64,000 bases of DNA. It comes from Fremontodendron californicum. Taxonomy: Eukaryota > Streptophyta > Magnoliopsida > Malvales > Malvaceae. Where the stretch lies: contig JAULJL010000004.1 in NCBI GenBank assembly GCA_030761205.1, positions 24,959,172 through 25,023,171 of the forward strand, in the 5' to 3' direction. Numbering within the stretch: position 1 is the first letter of the stretch; every line of letters begins with the position of its first letter. The position numbers and the translations under genes are program-made. Positions 55,532-64,000 of this stretch are shown piece by piece. The notes beneath the pieces are model-generated. The model searched no databases. It was not told the origin of the DNA and saw nothing but the letters and a program-made list of their open reading frames with translations.

Positions 55532-56254
55532 TGGCTGTTGTGACAAAGAACAATAATAAGATTATTTATTCTGTTTATTTGAATGTGTCCTCTATTTAAT
55601 GGCATGGTAGATTAGGTCATGTAAATTACAAGACCTTGTAAAGAATCAGTAATTTGGATTTGGTTCTGAAATTTCAGTGATATTTATAAATGTGAAATTT
55701 GTGCGAAATCCAAATTGGCTAATGCTACTTTCTATTCGGTAAAAAAAAATAATGAACATGTAGATTTAATTCACATTGATATTTGTGACTTAAAATTTGT
55801 GCAAACTAGAGGGGGTAAAAAGTATTTTATTGCACAAGATATTGTTATGTCTATTTGCTAAGAAGCAAAGACGGGGCCTTGGAAAGTTTTTAAGCTCTTT
55901 AAAAATGAGGTCAAAAATCAACTAAGTAAGAAAATAATGAGTGATATGGGTGGTGAATATGATTCAATGTTTAATGAATTCTGTTCAAAATATGGAATCA
56001 ACATTCAAACCACTTCTCCTTATTCACCTCAATAATACGGTTTTGCAAAATGCAAGAACCGAACGTTGAAAGAAATAATGAATGATTTGTTGATTAGTTC
56101 ATGGTTACCTCAAAACTTGTGGGGGGAGGCTATTTTAATAGCTATTTATATTTTAAATTAAAATATCCCACAAGAAATAAGACAAGACACTATATGAATT
56201 ATGAAAGGGTTAAGGACCATCCTATAAATACACGAAAGTGTGGGGGTGTCTTGC
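55532..56254 (+). pseudogene. decayed copia integrase
   Basis: Pieces in several frames: WHGRLGHVNYKTL (pre-integrase), a GKKYFI core-like stretch, NGFAKCKNRTLKE-like text, LPQNLWGEAILIAIYILN and KVWGCLAKV. More than ten stops and several indels. Confidence 0.7.
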
Positions 56255-56580
56255 AAAGGTATTGGTTTCTTCGGCATTTTCGGTGCCTCATTCGAAGGGA
56301 TCATGATCCAGTCCTTAGGGCAAGAGAAGGACATGTGAGATAATGTCAATTTTATGCAACAAGGGTACTCGGGTGTGATATTGTCATCAATGAGGGTATC
56401 GACATAGTAAGTGGGGAAGAGTTTCATGGTTTGGTATCGGCATGCCTTGGTGCTACCATGACTACCCCATTGTAGAGCGGAGGATGAGACCTTGTCCAAG
56501 AGATCGGTGATCCCTGATGGCGCCAAGAGTGGCACGGACCTTGGAAGCAAACCATTAGGTTGTAAATGAATGTAAAGACA
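56255..56580 (-). other. foreign segment replacing copia RT
   Basis: Copia similarity stops after GCLAKV and resumes at SVSKLSRFTSN, so RT is missing. The segment between is more GC-rich than its flanks and has an uninterrupted minus frame of about 110 codons (LLPRSVPLLAPSGITDLLDK and FPTYYVDTLIDDNITPEYPC). I do not recognise the protein. It may be filler DNA captured during repair of a deletion. Confidence 0.5.
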
Positions 56581-57170
56581 TAACATATTCAGTTAGCAAA
56601 CTGAGTAGATTTACAAGTAATTCTGGAAAGGATCACTGGAAGGCCATTGTGAGGGTACTTAGATATTTAAGATACACTTCAAGTTTTAGATTGTACTATA
56701 CAAGATATCCAGATTCAAAATGGATATTGGATACTAAAGATTTCAAATCCACTAAAGGATTTATCTTTATTACTGGAGGAGCTGCAGTGTTTTGGAAATC
56801 TTCTAAACAAACGTGTATTACCAGATTTACCATGGTATTTGAAGTTATAGCTTTAGATAAAGCTGGTGAAGAAGCGGAATGGCTTCGTAATTTTTTAGAA
56901 GATATTCCATGTTGGCTGAAACCTGTACCTGCAATTAGTTACATTGCGATAGCCAATCTGCAATTGGAAGGGCACAGAATAGTTTGTATAACGGTAAATC
57001 TCGACATATTCGTCGAAGACACAATACCGTTAGAAAGTTGCTCTCAAATGGAATTATCTCTATTGATTATGTAAAATCAAAGGATAATATTGCGGATCCG
57101 CTTACGTAAGGTTTAACAAAAGAGCAAGTAGATAAATCATCGAGGGGAATGGGTTTTAAGCCTATAAATC
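56581..57170 (+). pseudogene. copia RNase H remnant
   Basis: SKLSRFTSNSGKDHWKAIVR, 'VLRYLRYTSSFRLYYTRYP', FWKSSKQTCITR and DKAGEEAEWLRNFLEDI are the RNase H region of copia pol. The catalytic Asp of YSDAD is lost in a deletion (PDSKWILDTKD), and later parts are in shifted frames, ending near a broken NIADPLT. Downstream to 57763 is the 3' untranslated region with the polypurine tract. Confidence 0.85.
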
Positions 57171-57763
57171 AAAGTTACATAATGGCAACCCAACCTAGTT
57201 GATTGGAGATCCCAAGATCTAGGTTCAAAGGGACAACCGAGTTATGTTAACTTAGTGTGAGCACTAAAAGAGTTAAACACTCTAATCCATTCCTATGATG
57301 AATTAGTGCTGCCTGCAAAGGAGTTAGGATAAGCTATGTTTTTAATGATTCTTATAGCTTGATAAAATCAAGTGGGGTATTGCAGGATACTCTTAATAAG
57401 CAATCACCTATTATGAGTAAGAAACGTGACCATTTCTATGAGAATTGGTCAGGCTAAATTCTCTAGAGTACTCATAAGAAATCGGGAAGTATTCGAGGCC
57501 AAAATTAATAGACACAACCGTGAGAACCGAAAATTTTCGAAGAAGAATTGTGTGACACTTATTGTCTGGGTTTACACGAAAGGCTGAATAGTTCAAGACA
57601 TCATGTTCACTAGTTAGCCGAGTAAATTCGATAGTTGTTCACTATGAAAGGTTCAAAGCCAAAAGCTACCTATCTTGATGCAATTACTCTTCAAAAAAAG
57701 TCTCTCTCAAACTCTGAGTCAATTCGTGATTTTAATCAAATAATTTCCATTCATGTGGGGGAT

Positions 57764-58687
57764 TGTTGGATATCAATGTATTATTTTGGGTCTATATATA
57801 TGAAATACATATTCCAATACATAGGTTGTCGTAACTAGATACACGGTGTATAATTAATGTACACAATTGATATAAAAATTGAATGAGAAATTAGTCTCAT
57901 TAAACACCCACTTAAAGATGAAGATAGTTGGTTGAAGTTGTGTTTAGTAGTCAATCCCACATAGAACAAAGTATGGCTTTTGCTAGTTGTTTATATAGGC
58001 TTTGTTTCAATGTGGGGTTGGGCCCCAAGGGACACCCAAGTTTTGTGGTGGGTGAGGACCTACACAACTTGGGTTGGACCACACAAGCGCGTGCCGCCGC
58101 CGCCTAGCCGGACTGGGTCGGGTCGGACCGGGCCTGGGCTTGGGTCAACACTGTTCTATTCTTTTTGCTACCCAGCCAAACCAACTTACTACTGTTTGTC
58201 TGATTATTTCATGCCTGTTCGATCCAAGACCGAACCGGTTCGTTCCTTATGGGTGTGCCTGTTCTGATTAAACAGATTCTTTCTCATGTGGTGTGTCTTT
58301 TCCGAATAGGCAGATTGTCTGCTATAAATACAGACTTCCTGTGTTTGTTTTTACTCACTAATTCATTCTAATAAATTCTGTCTTTTGAGAGAGAGACTCA
58401 ACATTCTTTTGGTTCTCTGTGTTGCATCAGAGTGTGCTCTCATTTGCAAGGTTTATCGAGGAAACCTGGGAGACGATTTGCAACAAACTGTAAGCACCAT
58501 TGGACAAGTAAAAAAATCTTAAGGTCAGAGGTCTAACCTTGACTCCATATTGATTTTTTTTTCAAATCAATTTCTGTAGGTCTTCTTTTCGATTTTTTGG
58601 TATAATCTGTAAGTTCAAGTACGTATATATATTTATCAAGTTTCTTTATCTGTTTATAATATAGTATATACCAAATATTATCCTACA
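57764..58687 (+). repeat. 3' LTR of the copia element
   Basis: 924 bases; starts TGTTGGATATCAATG directly after ATGTGGGGGAT and ends CCTACA before GGAAT. Lacks about 51 bases present in the 5' LTR between two GACCGAACCGGTTCG copies. Confidence 0.92.
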
Positions 58688-58692
58688 GGAAT

Positions 58693-59000
58693 AATATTTG
58701 TATTTGGTGACATGAGTTTTCCCGATACTTTAAATTGTCGTTATATATAAAAAGCCTTTTTAGGCATTTTAAAGTGCCAGTAAAAGTCATATTTGCATTG
58801 AATTTACATATTAATTTACATGTTTATTGAATGAGTTATGTTGACACTTAAAATTGCCCTTACAAGTTAATAACCTTTAAAAGTAATTTAAATTGCTGTT
58901 AAAAATAATCACTTTCATAAATATTATAAAATTATTATATGAGCTTTTTAGCACTTTAAACCGTTCTTGAAAGTATTGTGTCTTTTTTTTCTTACTTTTT
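58693..59000 (+). mobile_element. CACTA-type left end, continued
   Basis: Continues the element begun at 44652. It holds subterminal repeats related to TTTAAAAGTGTCGCTAAAG: TTTAAATTGTCGTTATAT, TTTTAAAGTGCCAGTAAAAG, CTTAAAATTGCCCTTACAAG, ATTTAAATTGCTGTTAAAA and CTTTAAACCGTTCTTGAAAG. The other end and transposase were not found. Confidence 0.5.
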
Positions 59001-59189
59001 GCAAATTGAATTTAAAAAGCACAAAAATTGAATTTCAAGCCTTTGGTTACCAACAACATTCAAGAATTTATACCTATCATTTTTCATGAAACAAACTTTA
59101 ATTTTCAAATGATTTTATTTACACAAGTATCTAAAACTAATAAAGAGACTAACACCATGTAATCAAAGTTAATAAAAAGAGTAATCTCA

Positions 59190-59720
59190 TAAACATGATG
59201 ACTATGTACGTCACGAATGCAAACTGATGTCAACATGATTTATGTAAAGAATAAACAAATTAATGCATGAACATATACAGAGAAATCATGTTGAATTTGT
59301 ATGCCATGAATGCAACCTGATGTCAACATGATGTATGTAAAGAATAAACAAATTAATGCATGAACATATACAGAGAAATCATGCTGACTATGTTTGTCAT
59401 AAATGCAACATGATGCCAACATGATGCATGTAAAGAATGAATAAATTGATACATGGGTATATATAGATAATGACCATGTATGTAAAAATGTATTCTATAA
59501 TGAATGACCATGCATGTTAGAACTGTAACATGATGTCAATATGATACATGTAAAGAATAAATGAATTAACACAAGGGTGTATATACAAAGAATGACCATG
59601 TATGTCACAAATATATTCTACAATGAATGACCATGCATGTTAGGACTGTAACATGATGTCAATATGATACATGTAAAGAATAAATGAATTAATCACAAAG
59701 GTATATACAAAGAAATTAAT
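59190..59720. repeat. 92-124-bp tandem repeats
   Basis: Five copies of a unit containing GATGTCAACATGAT, 'TATGTAAAGAATAAA' and TTAATGCATGAACATATAC. The first three are about 92 bases apart; the last two are about 120 apart and carry an extra GAATGACCATGTATGT segment. The minus ORF 59240-59422 shows the repeat as a 33-residue period. Confidence 0.85.
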
Positions 59721-60038
59721 CAATGATTAAACGAAATTGGTAGGACCAACCTTGATTATTCAAAAATCTCATTATGCAAGGTTTGCCCCCAAATTTAATC
59801 CATGATTTTTGAAACATGTTTTTCCCTCAAAAATCAAAATATTATTTTCCAAAACCAATTTTTAAAAATTTTTGGGGTAGTGAGTCTTATTATGGCACTG
59901 ATGTTCAAATGTTCATTCAACACTATCGGTCTACAATTCTTATTCAATCAATGAATGTTTATGAAATCATCAAATGAAATTATTGTCACCATCCGTTTAT
60001 TGAAAAGAATGAGATAAAAAATACAACTATAAATGTAC

Positions 60039-60375
60039 ATGCTTTATTTACATATGCATGAAATGTACAAAATGCAAAAATGTTTGAGAAAGAATTTTTA
60101 TATTTTCAATTTGAAAAAGTCAATGAACATTTGCCCCAACAGTATCTACTTATTTAGACATCAAAACGCATTTGGGGTGAAAATTTAAATTTATTACGGG
60201 CGATGTACGTTTATTGTTACCCGATCTACAATGCTTATTCAGAATGTAGAAATAAATAGTAAAACATAAGAAGCATTCCTCCATGTGTTCCTATCTCCGG
60301 TACATCTAACGAAAATTTGGCATGACTCTACCTAAGTTGGTTCCGTACGGCTCACTATATGAGGTTGAATTAGGT
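60039..60375. repeat. left arm of an imperfect inverted repeat
   Basis: ATTTACATATGCATGAAATG, TTATTACGGGCGATGTACGT, AATGCTTATTCAGAATGTA and CACTATATGAGGTTG match, in order, the complement of 63955-63640. Identity is about 75-80% by eye. Confidence 0.7.
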
Positions 60376-60472
60376 TCTAAAAGGCTCCAAATTGCTCCTC
60401 ATTGTCGTCGATGAAGGTTAGTAAGGCACCCCGATCAAAACAGGTTCAATTTGTTAGAGTACATTTCCCAGG

Positions 60473-60573
60473 CTTATGCGGAGGTTAACACCTCACGAAG
60501 CGTAGGTAGTTTGATACTCCGAAAGTATTTCGCTAGCTTATGCGGAGGTTATCACCTCACGAAGCGTAGGTAT
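60473..60573. repeat. 36-bp direct repeat
   Basis: GCTTATGCGGAGGTTAACAC and GCTTATGCGGAGGTTATCAC, each followed by CTCACGAAGCGTAGGTA, 63 bases apart. Confidence 0.85.
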
Positions 60574-61784
60574 TTTACTCCCACCTAAAAGGACGGAACC
60601 CGGGATGAGGGCTCATGCTATGCAAATGCAAGTATAGTGTGTAAGGAGGAACAACAAACCTTTCACCAACTATTATGAAACCCTTATTCTAAATGCCCCG
60701 ACAATTTATGAAAACAAAGATCAAGAATAGTTTAACGCATTAACCAACTAAAGAGCAGTAATAATATACAAGGTTAAATAACCGAAGAACAATAATATAC
60801 AAGAATAAATAACCAGAGAACAGTAATAATATGTATGCAAATGAACATAATTAAAAACACTTTATTATTTTTGGAAATCTTCTTTATTTTATGAAAAAAA
60901 AAAACAGGAATTATAATTAAATACCAATTAAAATCGACAAAATCGAGACTTTTGATAACACACGACTAATTCTAGGCCTGACTCTCTAAATGTCCCAAAT
61001 GGAGTCTCCAACCTGTCGAAACCTTTTAAAAGAGTGTCCGAAAAACTGCCCCATCGCGAGACGTTGGCACCGTTAAGGTGTGACATTGGAAAAAATAGAG
61101 GAAAAGACAACTTAATTCCTCTTAAATTAAAATTGAGAGGGTTGAAAACGACCTCGAAAAAAGAAATGCAATCGCCACCAATATTTTTTAGCCAGGTGTG
61201 ATCAGCCACCTATTAAAACAAATTTTGAAAAATATTTTAAAATTAATTAAAACATTTTAAAACCAATTTCGAACTCTGCACTTTGAACCAGAAAAAACAA
61301 GTGCGGGTTCGAGAGCAGGTTACGTGTGGGGAAGGATTAGCACCTCCACAACGCCCGTATATAATGGTACCTTACTAGTCATGTGTTATCTCGAGTCTCA
61401 GCGAAAAGTCGGTTTTAGATTTGGTATTTGAAGATAATTCCCATTTTTAGAAACAATCCTATTTTTGCTTAGAAATGATCCAGAATTTCTTATTGCAAAA
61501 ACTTTCTATATTCTCCGGCAAACCGACAAAATATAGAAATTTTATTGTTTTTGAAAATCTCCGCATCATCCTCTTTTAGAAGGATATTCCTTCATTAATA
61601 TAACTGATGAAGACTTGCCGGCAACCCGGAGGAGGATCCATGAATTATATTAACTCGGGGATATTGTCTTATTTATAAAAATATCAATTTTCAAAAATTT
61701 AAATGATCATGAATGTACAAATTATCATTAAGACATGAATATAAAACATGCATAATTAACATGGTATGACAAACATTTTATTAT

Positions 61785-61975
61785 AACATGGCAAAAGAAT
61801 TAATGACATGGCATGCTTGACATGGCCATATGAATGAATGACATGGCATGGCATGGCATGCTTGACATGGCAAAAAACCTAGATGATATAGCATATGAAT
61901 GAATGACATGACATTATAAATGAATGACATGGCATGCTTGACATGGAAAAATCTAAATGACATAGCATATGAATG
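61785..61975. repeat. CATGGCATG-rich degenerate satellite
   Basis: Repeated GAATGACATGGCATGCTTGA and GACATAGCATATGAATGA phrases with CATG every few bases, including a GGCATGGCATGGCATG run at 61846-61861. The minus ORF 61781-61963 is its translation. Confidence 0.8.
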
Positions 61976-63639
61976 AAGTATTCAATCATAAAAATGACAT
62001 CATCATAGAATATTCAAAAACATATCATGGTTAAGATGGTAAATCTAGATATCATGGAATATGCTCACATCATTATTTCAAAATTCATTTTCATGGATTT
62101 TCCATGTGAGGAATCACACAAATTACATATGTCAGAAAATATTACCGTACTCTCCGGCAAACCCGGCAAAACTAGGAAAATAATTCTTTCCTATGACATT
62201 TAATAAGATTCCGAATAAAACAAAAACCATATCTTTCGATTCCATAAACACGTGTGTTGAATAATTTCCTAACCTCCTCGGTAACCCGACAAAGATTAGG
62301 AACTAATTCTCGCCAAATATTTAGAAAACCGAAAAATAATTTTATGCCAAATTAATAAAAAAAAAATTAAAATATGTAATGCATGAAGATGTATTTCTCC
62401 CTTGAAGTAAGGACATCTGTATACCTAAAGAAGGTATCCGACTACCTTTGAAAGCAACTTAAATTGGATTTTTAAACCAAATGACTTTGGGCTTGGATTA
62501 AAAAATTGGAATTTTTGGAGTGAAAAGGGCCATGGCAAAATCCTCCTCTAAAAAAGGCCCTAGTTTTCCTATTTTTTAAAACCCGAATTGACTACCCATG
62601 ACCCGATCTTTGTAAAATAAATTTTTATCCTTGAGATGACATGGAAAACAACCTAAAACAGTAGCTAATGACTCCAATCAACTCATCCTTTTTACAATTA
62701 AAAGAATAGAAAATTATTAGTTTAGAGAAAATTCATTTTAACTCCAACAACAAGTTTAAGAAAACTATTTTTCTACCCCTTATAAAAAATTCAAAAAAAT
62801 CTAAAAAAATCGGTTTAGGCTTGAAACAAGATGGTATTTATGAGGAAAAATCAGTTTTAAAGTCGGACTAAGTATGCCTTAACCGAAATTGCCTTAAAGT
62901 TAGAAGAGTAGACAAAAATTTGTTTTAACGAAAATCATTTTTCCACCCTTGATAAAAAATTCTAAAAAAATCTTGGAAAAAATACTAGAGGCTCCTCTAA
63001 GAGTCTACTAAATGTGGTACAAAAATCATTTTATTTTGAAAAAACAAACTTGGTAAAAAAAAATGCTCAAAGTCAGAATATCCAACTTAACAACCCATTA
63101 GTTTCTCAACTAGTTTGCACAAAACACTTTGGCTAGAGATCATTGATTGATCTTAGCCAAAAATAAGTTGAAAATGGTATGAATGCATGATTTTACAGCC
63201 AAACAAACATATGAAAATGATCAATCATAAAAAATAAAAATAAAAAAAAGAAAAAGAAAAAGCAAAGGAAAATCAAGGTTGGCTTAATGGTTGGTTTCTT
63301 GGACATAGTCCCACCTAACCAAAATCACTTGATAAAAATCAAGATCTTCAAGCTTCTCAAACCTTTTATTTAATTTTTTAAAAGAAAAACCAAACGAGAA
63401 AATATTCTACCACAATGGTGAAACCCACAATCAACAAGCAAGAAAGAAAATCAAGCAAAGACAAGCACGATAAGGCCCCCTAGGTTTTGGCCAAAGTGGA
63501 AAATGTGTAGGAAAATTGTCAACTTTGTTAGTTTTGTTAAGAATAAAAAGAAAGGGTAAAACCTTTTAGAAACTTTATTTTTAAAATATTTTATTCAACA
63601 AAGAAAGTTACCAATCACATGAAAAAGAAGAGAAAAAGA

Positions 63640-63955
63640 ATATGAAATCCAACCTCATATAGTGACCCTAGGCGAAGCCATGCCGAATTTCCGTTAGGTG
63701 TACCGAAGCTAGGAACACTTCCGACCTTTTGCTATTTGTTTTACATCCGAATAAGCATCATGGATCAGGCAAGGATGAACGTACGTCGCCCGTAATAAGT
63801 TTAATATTCCGTCCCAAAGGAATTGGAATGCCTAAATAAGTAAATATTGTTGGGGGCAGGTGTTCATTAACCTTTTGAAGTTGTAAATATGAAAATTCTT
63901 TTTCAAGCACCTTTGCATTTCGTACATCTCATGCATTAATTATATGTAAATAGAG
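63640..63955. repeat. right arm of an imperfect inverted repeat
   Basis: Complementary to 60039-60375: CAACCTCATATAGTG, TACGTCGCCCGTAATAAGTT and CGTACATCTCATGCATTAAT in reverse order. Just beyond it, 63963-64000 repeats 61018-61055 in direct orientation (CCTTTTAAAAGAGTGT then CGAAAAACTGCC). Confidence 0.7.
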
Positions 63956-64000
63956 CATTTCGCAACCTTTTAAAAGAGTGTTCGAAAAACTGCCTCGTCA

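Larger units (their letters stand above)
44791..58687 (+). mobile_element. defective Ty1/copia retrotransposon with nested viral insert
   Basis: LTRs at 44791-45749 and 57764-58687, both TGTTGGATATCAA to CCTACA, flanked by GGAAT (44786-44790 and 58688-58692). The polypurine tract ATGTGGGGGAT precedes the 3' LTR. Gag, zinc knuckle and protease are readable at 54266-55531, a decayed integrase follows, RT is missing and RNase H remains at 56581-57170. The LTRs differ at about one base in ten over their first 100 positions, so it is much older than the Tat and Athila-like insertions. Between its 5' LTR and gag lies an endogenous pararetrovirus of about 7.8 kb. Confidence 0.92.
59721..64000. other. 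Ogre/Tat-like LTR-type sequence, cut by the window
   Basis: No coding region. On the minus strand GGTGGCTGATCACACCTGGC, ATATTGGTGGCGATTGCA (about 61150-61205) and GGAGACTCCATTTGGGAC (about 60987-61010) resemble the LTR end and primer-site region of Ogre/Tat elements, from memory. Plus-strand text GTGCGGGTTCGAG and GGAAGGATTAGCACCTCCAC (61300-61355) is also familiar from such elements. CTCCGGCAAACCCGGCAAAA-like boxes recur at about 61517, 62153 and, weaker, 62277. Large inverted repeats lie at 60039-60375 and 63640-63955. The minus ORF 60928-61209 is not a recognised protein. Confidence 0.4.

Noticed and set aside
60928..61209. 93-codon minus ORF
   Set aside because: Lies in LTR-type or leader-like sequence that partly repeats at 63963; no recognisable domain.

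Overview
The window is AT-rich nuclear DNA from a land plant, most likely a eudicot. The evidence is its repeat content: Tat- and Athila-lineage Ty3/gypsy elements, a Ty1/copia element, CACTA and hAT DNA-transposon remnants, a tRNA-derived SINE, an endogenous caulimovirid, and captured fragments of plant genes (NAC, HSP70, U1A/U2B''). I cannot name the species. I found no ordinary free-standing host gene. Almost every long reading frame belongs to a mobile element or is cargo inside one.

Layout. 1-12285 is old repeat-rich DNA: a CACTA end with a dyad-rich subterminal array (2.1-2.67 kb), a tandem array of about 1.45-kb units (3.27-10.7 kb), and, interrupting that array, a solo LTR that itself contains a second solo LTR (target duplications GAAGA and TCTAA). 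12286-36411 is one 24.1-kb minus-strand Tat-lineage retrotransposon (target duplication AACAT, nearly identical LTRs). It has gag-protease, RT, a dual RNase H and integrase. Between pol and its 3' LTR it carries an antisense plant-mobile-domain (PMD) gene with its own TATA box and a 5' intron; that intron is filled with HSP70, U1A/U2B'' and NAC fragments. The PMD coding region is split by a younger 9.3-kb minus-strand Athila-like element (16464-25797, duplication GGAAT). That element has lost pol but keeps a gag-derived ORF, an intact divergent LOG (cytokinin-activating enzyme) ORF, and an unusual ORF with a basic motif plus four cysteines that resembles carlavirus nucleic-acid-binding proteins.

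36.4-44.6 kb is mostly featureless AT-rich DNA with a SINE, a 107-bp duplication and a perfect hairpin. 44.65-59 kb is a four-level nest: a CACTA end interrupted by an old Ty1/copia element (44791-58687, GGAAT), which holds an endogenous florendovirus-like pararetrovirus (about 45.75-53.59 kb), which holds a 506-bp hAT MITE with an 8-bp duplication. 59-64 kb is tandem-repeat DNA and Ogre/Tat-like LTR-type sequence with large inverted repeats, cut off by the window edge.

How the parts work together: the Tat and Athila-like insertions look recent, because the two LTRs of each are about 99.6% identical by eye. Neither is autonomous as read: Tat pol has two in-frame stops and a frameshift, and the Athila-like element has no pol. 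They were probably moved with proteins supplied in trans. The most interesting unit is the Athila-like element, whose body is a small gene cassette (gag remnant, C4-finger protein, LOG), all in the sense orientation.
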